Assembly: GCA_043228905.1 (NCBI GenBank)
Contig: JBHGNT010000011.1
Coordinates: forward strand, 1,364,001 to 1,428,000
Length of the DNA stretch: 64,000 nucleotides
DNA from: Azolla caroliniana
Lineage: Eukaryota > Polypodiophyta
Direction of reading: 5' to 3'
Shown one piece after another: positions 10,073 to 19,369 of this stretch. A program made the translations under genes and the position numbers. Numbering within the stretch: the stretch's first letter is position 1; the number at the start of each line of letters is the position of its first letter. The notes below the pieces were generated by a model. That model was given only the letters and a program-made list of their open reading frames with translations. It was not told the DNA's origin and made no database searches.

Positions 10073-12853
10073 TTACGGAGAATCACTACTATAACTAATA
10101 TACAATGACGATTCCTCCTCATCATCCTCGGATGTACCAATCAGTGCATTATCTTCGTCATAAACCAAATGGTTTGACTCTAGATTATATGTAGCAGATC
10201 TCGTTTGCCTTTGACTCGAGCCACCTTGTAGACCTGGTAATTTTTCTTTTATTATATCTATTGTTGACTTCCTTAATTGTCCGGCTTTTGTAAGTGTGAA
10301 GTCGTACACGATGATATCCACATCAGAGATATCAAGGGTCGAGGTGTTACGAATGTTTCGCTTCCTCTTCCTACCTCCCCTTCTTGTTTGGCATTCAATC
10401 ATCTCCAATGTATACTTACCTGTAAAAGCATTTGCACTTCTAGTGTTGTACCAATGAACATTTATAGACTTGATCGTGTTATCTATTTCATGCATTAGCA
10501 CTTCTAGAATTTTACCAACCCAAAATTGGTGGCCATGTGAGTTCTCATCAGCCGGCGTTGCAATCAACATCCCCGCGGTGAGCTCTTGCAAATTTCCTTG
10601 CCATCTAGCTTCGGCTGCTTTGGTCATCCTTGGTCCCACATAAATGTCTCTTTGTTGTGGATGGACCAAGCTGTCATTAATCGCATTTACTAGTCGCTCC
10701 GGACTTCTATTTACGCGATCATGTTGCAGCGACCATGTGAATGGCGTTTCCAAATTCCAATTATCAACAGATACACAATTGTCTATAATTTCTTTCTGAT
10801 CACTATAAAATACATCCCACCATGACGTGTCTTGTTGTGCGGCATATTTCTTGGCGGCCTCAATATGTTTTCTTTTTTCTTCTAAGGCTTGGAGCCATGA
10901 CCGTTTTTGTTCTAATACCAAGTCGCTCTGCAACTGTCCTTTCTTCTCAATTGGCATTTGCTTAGCTCCATGGACAATTGTACTCGGCATACAAAGTAAT
11001 AACTGGCAACCACCTTCAGGTTCCCATGTTGTAGAAGATGAATATTGTTTAGCATACAAAAGTGTAGAACCACTTATTCCATTTTTCTTTATCAAAAAAA
11101 TGTGATTGAAACTTATATTGTTTAACTGAGCAAGCACTTTAACATTCCCACCACCCCCATCTAATATATATCTCTTAAAGTCATATACCTCCTTCAAGTG
11201 TAACACTTTTGGGCGTGGTGTATATGCATCACAAATGACATCAAATAGTTTAGGTAAAGTGAAAGCATCATGCCGAGACAACTGTCTGGAGAATGTGCTA
11301 AACATCTGATCTATATGGTCATGTGTGTGGCCAACCAAAAGGAAATTGACTTTCACTTTCCTAAACAATTCTAGGTTGACCAACATACTTAGATAGCCAA
11401 ATACAGTTGAATTTTTGTTCTCTCTAGCAGTATTGTCCAATTGAATGTATAGAACAGGGGGGAAAGGTTGTCCCCAAGACATCAAAACTCGGTGAATCAC
11501 TGTAACTGTTAGGTTAGGGTCATTGTGAACATTGGGGTAAGTAATGAAGACGTGAGGTCGAACAGACCTATTATAAGCCAAGCATCCCACCAAGTGCATT
11601 TGAACAAGGCACTCATCATTGACATCTTTGGGGAGCCTCCGCATATGCGGCAAGCATGTCTTCTTCTGGTCCATGCCATCTATCATTAAGCACATGTATT
11701 GTTCAGGCCTCTTCAAACACTTCTCTCTATGATGCATCGCCTTCCTTCGTTCTAAGGATTGTGCCTCACGATGCTCTTGTAGTAACTTCTTACTCGTATC
11801 CTTTTCCATTGATGTCTTTGCACCTTTAGCCAAACTTTTAAGATTTGCACAAATGGAGCAATAACCCATACGTACTTTACGAGGAATAATAACATTTGAA
11901 AACCGAGCTCTCCATAATCTTGTGAATTGGCTATAGGTGATAGACTTATTACGTGAGCCCAGCATTTCAGATCGATAGACATCATAAACTTCCCGACGGG
12001 TATAATTATCAGAAAGATGCATCCTACCTGTAGTGGGCATTACTTCACAATTTAACTGAAAGTAAGTTTTCATCCAGCCAATAGCTAGTCTTCCAATTGC
12101 ACCTTTCATACTTGGAACCTCTTTACAATTGAGCATCTGATCCCCGCTAAGTAGACGTTGTTGTACTCTATGTAGCCGCATGTTACTAACACATAACACA
12201 ATTTTGAATGCAACTCTACATATCTGTTGCGCATGGAAGATATAATACTCGAATGATACTTTGATCCCCGTACATTTGTCAGATACTAGTTGCATATGTG
12301 ATCCGAGGTAAGTGTCTTGCTCATCACCGGTCATCGAAAAATAGTATCGCCTTAATTCTCGCAACTTTGATTTTCCAATCATAGACATACAACCACGGGC
12401 ACAACATATTTTGTTGACATCAAATCCAATCTGTTTATCTGATGTCACCAAGCTAAATCTAGCCAGACGAATTCTTCGTGGGATTCTTCTAATATGCATA
12501 GGGCTCCCAGATTTCTCTTCCTGCATAGAGGTTGGTGTAACCTTGTTACAGTCTAATTCTCTGTTCTGACCATCGCCAATGTTATTCAATGTTTCCTGGG
12601 CACTTCCTTCATTCCCGATATCTTTATTAATATCGTATTCTTCAATAGAGAACTCTTCACATGTGTCATTATTTGCATTCCCTGTAGATGAGCTCAGACA
12701 ATATTCTTCGATAGAATATGGTGAGTCGGTCGAAAGACAATATTCTTCAATCGAATATGGTGACTCTGTTGATAAACAATACTCTTCAGTAGAAAACGAT
12801 GGGTCTGATGACAAACAATATTCTTCAATCGAGAACGGTGAATCTTCACTCAT
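10073..12853 (-). CDS. DUF7869-like putative transposase, 926 residues
   Basis: A single uninterrupted frame from ATG at 12853. Residues 5-56 are four tandem 13-residue repeats (SPYSIEEYCLSTD type), with a fifth degenerate copy near 66-77, acidic and Ser-rich. Cys clusters at 150-155 and C332-x2-C335 look metal-binding. The core has MCLMIDGMDQ (D392, D395), YIQLDNTARENKN (D473, E478, N479) and LLVGHTHDHIDQMF (H509, H511, D512, D515). This pattern matches the DUF7869 family, which I take to be an RNase H-fold DDE-like nuclease. Candidate catalytic residues are D392, D473 and D515 or E478. Residues 762-820 (FWVGKILEV, VHWYNTRSA) suggest an SH3/chromo-like barrel, and RKRKRN near 829-834 is a likely nuclear signal. 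It has no introns, unlike its neighbour. It is the only candidate transposase between the terminal repeats. Family match is from memory of motifs; the transposase role is inference. Confidence 0.8.
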   Translation of the reverse strand: MSEDSPFSIEEYCLSSDPSFSTEEYCLSTESPYSIEEYCLSTDSPYSIEEYCLSSSTGNANNDTCEEFSIEEYDINKDIGNEGSAQETLNNIGDGQNRELDCNKVTPTSMQEEKSGSPMHIRRIPRRIRLARFSLVTSDKQIGFDVNKICCARGCMSMIGKSKLRELRRYYFSMTGDEQDTYLGSHMQLVSDKCTGIKVSFEYYIFHAQQICRVAFKIVLCVSNMRLHRVQQRLLSGDQMLNCKEVPSMKGAIGRLAIGWMKTYFQLNCEVMPTTGRMHLSDNYTRREVYDVYRSEMLGSRNKSITYSQFTRLWRARFSNVIIPRKVRMGYCSICANLKSLAKGAKTSMEKDTSKKLLQEHREAQSLERRKAMHHREKCLKRPEQYMCLMIDGMDQKKTCLPHMRRLPKDVNDECLVQMHLVGCLAYNRSVRPHVFITYPNVHNDPNLTVTVIHRVLMSWGQPFPPVLYIQLDNTARENKNSTVFGYLSMLVNLELFRKVKVNFLLVGHTHDHIDQMFSTFSRQLSRHDAFTLPKLFDVICDAYTPRPKVLHLKEVYDFKRYILDGGGGNVKVLAQLNNISFNHIFLIKKNGISGSTLLYAKQYSSSTTWEPEGGCQLLLCMPSTIVHGAKQMPIEKKGQLQSDLVLEQKRSWLQALEEKRKHIEAAKKYAAQQDTSWWDVFYSDQKEIIDNCVSVDNWNLETPFTWSLQHDRVNRSPERLVNAINDSLVHPQQRDIYVGPRMTKAAEARWQGNLQELTAGMLIATPADENSHGHQFWVGKILEVLMHEIDNTIKSINVHWYNTRSANAFTGKYTLEMIECQTRRGGRKRKRNIRNTSTLDISDVDIIVYDFTLTKAGQLRKSTIDIIKEKLPGLQGGSSQRQTRSATYNLESNHLVYDEDNALIGTSEDDEEESSLYISYSSDSP
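12686..12842 (-). repeat. 39-bp tandem repeats encoding the transposase N-terminus
   Basis: Four consecutive 39-bp units encode the 13-residue repeats SIEEYCLS[ST][DE]SP[FY]. Third-position changes differ between units while the protein motif is kept, which hints at selection on the peptide. Confidence 0.75.
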
Positions 12854-13526
12854 GGCTTAAGGTCTAGATAGGGCTCTCTAAGTTATACTCCTCTCTAACC
12901 ATATACTCCTCCCTAAACATAAACTTCTCTCTAAACAAAAGCCAAATCAATAGAATGTCTATATTATGTAATATTCTATTAAAATACAATACATCTAAAA
13001 ATTATTTTTAATAAAGTAATTTAACTTAAATTATCAATCATTATATAAACTAGATCTAAATGATGTTAAATCAAGTAAAATATAAAACTAATCATTAACA
13101 AGCCTTGAATATGTTGGATTAATGTTAAAATCATTGGCTAATTAATGACACCCATTTTGATATAGAACGTCTCACTCATTGATTCTTTAATGCTCACCAT
13201 TTTAAATATTAGACTTATCAATCATTGGTTAATTCATGCCCACATCTTTAATACATAACTATTGAGAGTCATAAATTTTTTTGCTTTTAGTAATCAATCA
13301 TTGGTACATTCATGAACCTCTATCATTGTCTCCTTCATAACCTTTGAAGTGATTGTAGGTTGTTATGAGTATAAAAGATTGATCAATATGTTAGTTTGAC
13401 TTTGTAATCATTAATACAATCATAAGTTACTATAGTTAATGTGACTATGGTTACAAACTAACTATCCTCAAAGTTACCAACATTGGTTAAGATGACTATG
13501 GTTACTTTAACCATGGGTTCAATCCC
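12854..13526. other. Divergent intergenic region of the transposon
   Basis: About 670 bases of AT-rich sequence between the two start regions. It contains loosely repeated phrases such as CAATCATTGGT/CAATCATTGG(C/T)TAATT (13133, 13218, 13298) but no open frame. It probably holds the transposase promoter; I see no clear TATA element for the minus-strand gene. Confidence 0.5.
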
Positions 13527-13535
13527 TATAAATAG
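13527..13535 (+). promoter_or_regulatory. TATA box of the methyltransferase gene
   Basis: TATAAATAG, 142 bases upstream of the ATG chosen at 13677. The transcript would start near 13560, just at the 9-bp repeat leader. Confidence 0.65.
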
Positions 13536-13561
13536 GAAGACCTCATCATATTTCACTCACC

Positions 13562-13624
13562 AGAGCGTACAGAGCGTACAGAGCGTACAGAGCACACAGA
13601 GCACACAGAGCGCACAGAGCACTC
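13562..13624 (+). repeat. Seven 9-bp repeats in the 5' leader
   Basis: Units AGAGCGTAC x3, AGAGCACAC x2, AGAGCGCAC and AGAGCACTC run head to tail. They lie between the TATA box and the start codon, so they would form the 5' untranslated leader. Function unknown; could bind a protein or simply be slippage-generated. Confidence 0.8.
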
Positions 13625-13676
13625 AAGGCACAAAGCACGAAAGCGCGATCTCCGCCTCCACACAACACGATCAACC

Positions 13677-16600
13677 ATGTCTTCCAAGAGAGTCGAGCGC
13701 GAGGAGTCCAGGTAGGCCTCTGACACTGTGGACATTTTTGTAAATATGTTTCGTTTCCCAAGAACTCGATACGGCGTATCGAGTTCATGTATACAATACA
13801 AATATTTATACACGAACTCGATACGGCGTATCGAGTTCGTGTGTAAATATTTGTATTGTATACATGAACTCGATACGCCGTATCGAGTTCGTGTTTAAAG
13901 TATAGGTTTTAAACATGAACTCGATACGGCGTATCGAGTTCGTGTTCATAGTGTAGGTTTTAAACACGAACTCGATACGCCGTATCGAGTTCGTGTTTAA
14001 AGTGTAGGTTTTAAACACGAACTCGATACGCCGTATCGAGTTCGTGTTTAAAGTTTGAATTTTAAACATGAACTCGATACGGCGTATCGAGTTCGTGTTT
14101 AAAACCTATACTTTAAACACAAACTCGATACGCCGTATCGAGTTCGTGTTTAAAATTCAAACTAGGTTTTAAACACGAACTCGATACGCCGTATCGAGTT
14201 CGTGTTTAAAGTGTAGCCTTTGAGAGAGAAAAATCGTTTACGGGGTAGAAATGTTATCAAATTGTCTGTCAAAATCAGTCTTTTTATGTTGAGTTTACTT
14301 ACTTTTAAACAAATACATGCTCTAATTATAGGTGTTTTTTGACCTACTTTAGCTTAAAATAGTAGAAAATGATCTACAAATTGCATTCACTATGGCAAAT
14401 TCTCATCAATATAGGTTTAGAATCTATATAAGTCATACCTACTATTTAAAAGAATATATAACCCGTTTTACTTATTACGATATATATTTTCTAGGTTGAA
14501 TAGCCCTGCCTAGAATAGATTTTTGAATATGTTACTGCTCCTAGAAACTGTTCTTCATTATAATAACAACTTCAATCTACGTAACTGTCTAACTTATGTT
14601 TTTGCATATACTTTCTTAAATAGGTCGTTTGAGAATCTGTCAGACCGACCCGTGAAGAAAATTAAGCTTCGCATACAAGGTTCTCCAATCGAAGCCCAGA
14701 CCAAGGTAACTCCGGAGACCATGAAGAGAGGAAAAAAGCTTCTCTTTAACGAAGAGACAAAATCTCAGCCCCATAGTGATGTAAGCCAAAAGAAAATTGT
14801 CGCCGCTACTGGAGGCGAAGACCTTCCTGACCGAGATCTAACGGACAAGGAATGGTGTATGCAATATGTCGACTCAAAGAAAAAAGTCGTATTGTATACA
14901 GCAAAGAAGAAGGGTGAGGGGCAGCTAGGAAAAGAAACTCCATTTATGTATGGCCGAATTCTACGATTTGACTACGAAGATGCAGATTCGGCCAACATAC
15001 TGGTAATGATAGAGTGCTCCAAGGGGGTACGCAAAGTGTTCCTTTCAGAAGATCTTTTAGTAAAGGAATCTTGTGGGCCTGAAGTGTTCAAAAAAGCACT
15101 TGATAACTCACAAAACCTGATTGTTACCTTGAGGCCTTATATACAAGGCCATGTAACTCTACGAGATGAAGAGCCCTCCCACTTGAAGGCCACTAAAAAG
15201 GTATCCAAAGTTCAGTCAAGACCAGCCAAGAAGAAGACAACGAAAATGTCGGATACGGATTCGACAAGTGAAAATGAAGAAGAGGATAATAAGGGGACGC
15301 CAGGAGCCGAGCTGGCCTCGGGTGTTTTGTCATCCGAGCAGAATAAAATAAGAAGAGAGTTAATGCAACGGAAGCTGGTCAGGAAAGGGCAAGTATTTAA
15401 TTTGCCTATAACACACATCCATCGGCCCCCTATTGATGAAAAAACAGGTCGAAGACCACTTGAGATTAGAGAGCCTCATCGCATGCATGTTCAAAATCTC
15501 AAGAAAAAAATGAAAATTAATCCTCATGCCACAATGGTGCCTTTTATTGTTATGGTGGATCCTGAAGAATGTGAAACCATTGAAGATTTTGATATCAGAA
15601 AGCATGATCAATATAATTATTTTGTCATTGGTGGATCGCATTCAGCAGAGGCACGTCGACAACTTGTAAGAGAACATCCAACCACTTTCTTCTTCAAGTA
15701 TGCCGAGTGCAAAATATATGTTGGGCTCACAACCGAAGAGGCTAAGCTGTTGGCATGGGACCATAATAATGATAATGACTATAGGCAGAAAATGTCGTCT
15801 ATTGAGCGTATCCGGTTCTTCCACCACGAGTATTTAGATGTGAAACAAAAGTTTGGTGTGAAGTTACATCCAGGCCTTCGACGTCAATGTCTGCATGAAG
15901 TCGGCATTGTGGTAGATGATAATGTTAGGTCCGATGGTCTTCGAAAGTATGAATCTTGGTTTCAATTGGCGTTTAGAGATGGAGAAGTATGGGACCTCCA
16001 AGATCAAATCTTCTCAATGTGGGAGAATAAGGAGGTAAAGGGTCAACGACAAAAGAAATGTAGGGTTGACCCTCAACTAGAATTAAAGTCACAAGCCGCC
16101 AAGAAAATTGACTTGACAATTGAAGAAGCGGTAGACGACATGAAGCTGTCTCTATGGAGAGCGATGCAAGGTATTAAGGACGAGCAGCTTCTTGTGTCCG
16201 TTTTGTCAAGGGTTGTGGCGAAAGATTTAAGCCTTGAAGAAATGGTCACCGAGTTCAATAAGTAAGTCTTTCAAATACTGAAATTGTAGTCTATCTGGTG
16301 TAATTCAAAGTTCTAATCTTGATTTCTAATTTTACAGTCATAAGGTGTACATGAAGATCCAAGAAGTAATGATGAAACAACTTGGATGTATAACTTGGGA
16401 ACAAGTGACCGAGGATTATCCTCTAACGTCTTCGTATAAGGCGTTATCAGAGTATTTTATTGCATTCAAGGATTGGGTTAGTATTGATGTTTTTTCATTA
16501 CCCTTTCATCATATGTAGAGGTTGTATAATAATACCTGATGTCCTATTGCTTCTATTAGAAACCGTGTCGAGGCAAGAAACAAGGAGAAGTTAAGGATAT

Positions 16601-17847
16601 ACACGATTTCCCTACATCCTTCCTTGCACATCTCGAGCGAGCCAGAAAAGAAAAGGATCGTCGCTTAGTCAAGGCGTACGAAATGGAGGAAGATGGCTCG
16701 TTTAAAAAATTTAGCCACAAGAAAGATATTACGAGAGATCTTTACTACAATGTGGTTTGCGGTGATGTCATCGACTTGATCCAGAAGGTGCCAAAGAAGG
16801 AATATACGCTAATGATTGCGGATATTCCTTACAGATTTCGAATGGCTGGGTCATCATACGACGATGAACCGTTTAGGTTTAAACAATTGGAGAAGATGGT
16901 CAAGGATTTCGCTGAGCTAACGACCGCATCCTTGTGGCGAATAGTTGTCTTTCATAGTATGGACCAAGGGTACTCGGTAGCTCAAGCTTTGAGATCTCGT
17001 TGCCATGGCATCGAGAACCTTGCATGGTAAGGATTATTTATAGGTGTCTTTCATTATATTGCAATTCTTAAGGTTGTTGAATCTATTTTTAACTCGATGA
17101 ATTATTTTTTATAGGATCAAGACCAATGTAAATAGAGGGCCAACTTTTCGGTTCGTTAATGCCATTGAATACATAACGGTTGGCTACTTCGATGAAATTA
17201 AAAAACAGAGAATCAAAGAGCATTCTAATGAAGTGGGAGGTTCAAATCTGTTGGTATATCCAGCAGTGACTCGGAAATTGCGACATGTCACCACGACAGA
17301 ACGGGGACTTGTCAACCCATACCAAAAACCTCAACGACTTATGATGCGCTTGATCGAGATGTTTTCTGTCGAAGGAGACTGGATATTAGATCTCTTTTCT
17401 GGCACAGGTATTCCTCGAACTAGGGTAACGATCTTGAGATAACCAATCACTTTTTTCGTTTGACAACTAAATCTTCTTGTTACTTACATCATAGGAACTA
17501 CGTCAGCATGTGCATTGAAGCTGTTTAGGAATACAGTTGCATTGGAGAAGGACGAGGACCAAGTTATATTTATTAATATGCGGATTAAGGCTTTGTGGGA
17601 GTGCCCAGACCAGGATGAGGAGGTCGGTGCAAAGAACCTCGCCAATACAGAAAGGTTTCAACCCGCTTCGCGAGAGCCTATTCCTCCGTTAGCCGGCGAA
17701 CCGGGAGAGCTAATAGAGCTTGATGATGAGCTTATAGAAGATATTTCGTTGGCCCGGCTAACAGGGGAAACCAATGCACGTATAGCCGAAGACAGTTCTA
17801 CACAAGATGATGAAGAAAATGACGTAGATGAATTGATTGCTATGTAA
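13677..17847 (+). CDS. ParB-like domain fused to beta-class DNA methyltransferase
   Basis: Six exons: 13677-13711, 14624-16261, 16338-16476, 16560-17026, 17115-17407 and 17495-17847. All introns are GT-AG, phases agree at every junction, and the sum is 2,925 nt (974 residues plus stop). Residues ~265-400 are a ParB/sulfiredoxin-like domain with VIGGSHSAEARRQL (348-360), a Ser where sulfiredoxin has its catalytic Cys. Residues ~660-900 are a SAM-dependent methyltransferase in beta-class order: motif IV DIPY (692-695, an Ile in place of the first Pro of DPPY), then NPYQKP (motif X-like), then LDLFSGTGTTSACA (852-863, motif I). This class methylates adenine N6 or cytosine N4. Residues 89-158 resemble a small barrel domain. 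An acidic Ser-rich linker (~220-240) and Lys-rich runs suggest nuclear action. ParB-methylase fusions are known in phages and bacterial mobile elements; this one is adapted to splicing. Target site is unknown. Confidence 0.85.
13712..14623 (+). other. Intron 1 of the methyltransferase gene, containing the palindrome array
   Basis: Donor AG|gtaggc at 13712 and acceptor tag|G at 14623. Exon 1 codes for 11 residues and two bases of an Arg codon completed by the first base of exon 2, so the frame is kept. At 912 bases it is about ten times longer than the other introns (76, 83, 88 and 87 bases), because it holds the palindrome cluster. Confidence 0.75.
13763..14200. repeat. Nine 23-bp perfect palindromes, 51-bp period
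   Basis: Core arms AACTCGATACG and CGTATCGAGTT flank one central G or C. Cores start at 13763, 13815, 13867, 13918, 13969, 14020, 14071, 14122 and 14178 (spacing 52, 52, 51, 51, 51, 51, 51, 56). All nine have identical arms; only the central base varies (G G C G C C G C C). In several copies the symmetry extends to 15-base arms (CACG...CGTG). The AT-rich spacers are also partly palindromic (GTTTAAA...TTTAAAC) and appear in both orientations. The preservation of arms but not spacers points to a protein-binding site. Candidate binders are the ParB-methyltransferase itself or the transposase; an RNA-hairpin role within the intron is an alternative. Confidence 0.95.
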
Positions 17848-18858
17848 TAGACTCTATAAAGAATATGACACTGACGATTTGTTAAGATTTCACATTATTA
17901 ATACAAATTTTGGGTTTTACCTAGTGGATTCTATTCTTTATAATCATCTATATGTTTCAATTTTATTTTTATATACCTCATTAGTAGATTTATGATATTG
18001 GTTTCACCGCGTGCATAGCTGACTACCAAACTTATGGAGAAACATGAACTAGCTTAAATGGAGGCTGATTTTGGTCCAAGCTAACCTTAACAGAACATGG
18101 CCCTATAATTATTGCCATGACTGTCCATGTTGTTATTATGGATCTTTGTCTTATATTGTTAAAACTATTATGTTTCTATTCCATTGCTGCTTAGATTGTG
18201 TAGTGTGTTGATAATGGTTCCAGTTGCGTTATCGTTCGGAGTTTGATCTTGTGTGAATCACCTAAGCAATAGAGTAGATCAATTTTAAATACAGGTATGA
18301 AAGCCTAATAGGTTTGTTATTTCCACGACATTATCCTAAAGTTCACTGCCTTACATTGTGCACAATTATATACACATATGGTTTGATCCCATATGAACAA
18401 ACTGAGGAATAGATTAGATCAACTTTTAATATAAGTATTGAATACTTTAATAAGTTAGTTATTCCAATCACTTATCCTAATGTGCACTATCCTACATTTT
18501 CGACAATTACATACATGCACGTATGGGTCAAAGTATAAATTATATCTCATTTTATTAGTATGGATACAAGTACACCTCATAATTTTGTAAAACCTACCTA
18601 ATTAATATAAGTCTTTAAGTTAGTGTTTCCCTTGTCGCACAATAGTGCCATATTGAGCCATAGTTGAACTTTATTTAGATACATTAACTTATCAACATGT
18701 CTAAACTTGCATGATTTCTAATGATCTCCACTCGTAGATCTATCATGTATTTTTATATTTGCAAATTCTTATCAAGTTGAGGAACATGTGATACTAGTGC
18801 ATCCAATTATTGTAGAGAGGGTGTATTTGCTTCGTTTTAAGAAGATTCTACAAGTGGA
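17848..18858. other. 3' non-coding arm of the transposon
   Basis: About 1 kb of AT-rich sequence after the methyltransferase stop. It probably contains its polyadenylation region. Two related stretches, near 18245-18330 and 18383-18480, share the order TTTGATC-GTGTGAA/CATATGAA, AATAGA-TAGATCAA and a final TTATCCTAA, so a diverged ~140-bp duplication is likely. No open frame of note. Confidence 0.5.
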
Positions 18859-18894
18859 ATGCGCAATCCTTCCACTTGTGAACGCGAACGTGTT
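18859..18894 (-). repeat. Right terminal inverted repeat
   Basis: On the plus strand it ends GAACGCGAACGTGTT next to the GATA duplication at 18895-18898. Just inside, 18850-18880 forms a second small inverted pair (ACAAGTGGAA ... TTCCACTTGT around TGCGCAATCC) that the left end lacks, so this end can fold into a hairpin. Confidence 0.92.
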
Positions 18895-18898
18895 GATA

Positions 18899-19369
18899 TC
18901 GTGCAGGCAAATTGTTGACAGGAACGGAGATGTCTCGTGACAAAATGGCCAGTGTAGCAACCTAACTGGAATTGGCTGCAATGGAATCAAGAGAGTGTAG
19001 TGACCCAACCGGATTGGGCCGCATAGGAAAAGTGATGGAGCGATAGCACCAATCCACAATCAGATTGTGTGTCTCCAACAAAGATAGCCCTAAAACAATC
19101 GCATGTCGGGGGGTTGCAATGAGGTAGAAGGTTAGTACCTCATGGTGGGGCCTGACTTGAAGGACCAACGAGATAGTGACTTCTGTAACCGCCCCCGAAG
19201 AGAGAACCCGACCATTGATCGCTTCAACGGATATGAGTTGTGATGTGCAGACGGTGGGGATATCATGTGCGCAAACAAATGATATATCGATAAAATAAGT
19301 AGATGGTCTGGAGTCGAGCAAATCATGAGAGTGTATTGAAGTCGGCCCAAAACAAAGGCTTACTTGCAA
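18899..19369 (-). pseudogene. Gypsy Y protease and linker
   Basis: The minus-strand frame from 19369 to 18962 has HDLLDSRPSTYFI, the retropepsin active-site block with D-S-R in place of D-S-G, and HAIVLGLSLLETHNLIVDW, matching LGLPWFELHNPTIDW in element C (53320-53357). After the stop at 18962 the linker runs to the transposon insertion at 18898. It would cleave the Gag-Pol polyprotein; the active-site change and stop make it dead. Confidence 0.75.

Larger units (their letters stand above)
9715..18894. mobile_element. Novel 9.18-kb TIR DNA transposon with methyltransferase cargo
   Basis: Seen directly: 36-bp terminal inverted repeats (9715-9750 and 18859-18894, one mismatch), a 4-bp direct duplication GATA outside each (9711-9714 and 18895-18898), and two divergent genes between them. 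Removing the insert and one GATA joins the gypsy Y protease linker to its RT in frame, which proves the boundaries independently. The gene at 10073-12853 (minus) is a DUF7869-like transposase candidate. The gene at 13677-17847 (plus) is an intron-containing ParB-like/DNA methyltransferase fusion. A cluster of nine palindromes occupies the methyltransferase first intron. Both genes are open and splice-consistent, in sharp contrast to the decayed host gypsy, so the insertion is younger than the gypsy. Known superfamilies with 4-bp duplications include piggyBac and Kolobok (TTAA), Ginger and Sola; I cannot assign this element to any of them. Confidence 0.88.

Noticed and set aside
12579-12860. 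93-codon plus-strand frame over the transposase start
   Set aside because: It is the antisense shadow of the 39-bp repeats of the transposase N-terminus.
13763-14200. CRISPR-like array
   Set aside because: The repeats are full palindromes, the spacers are related to each other in both orientations, the array lies inside a spliceosomal intron, and no cas genes are present.
14523-14623. Translation start at 14523 for the methyltransferase
   Set aside because: The first 33 codons (LLLLETVLHYNNN...) are AT-rich, end exactly at a TAG acceptor, and the alternative upstream exon 13677-13711 has a TATA box, a good ATG and matching splice phase.
9715-18894. The 36-bp inverted repeats read as an inverted duplication of gypsy Y coding sequence
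   Set aside because: The left copy is in frame with the gypsy RT, which at first suggested gypsy sequence. Removing the whole insert plus one GATA rejoins protease linker and RT in frame, and the repeat has no counterpart in the related elements C and X, so it belongs to the transposon ends.
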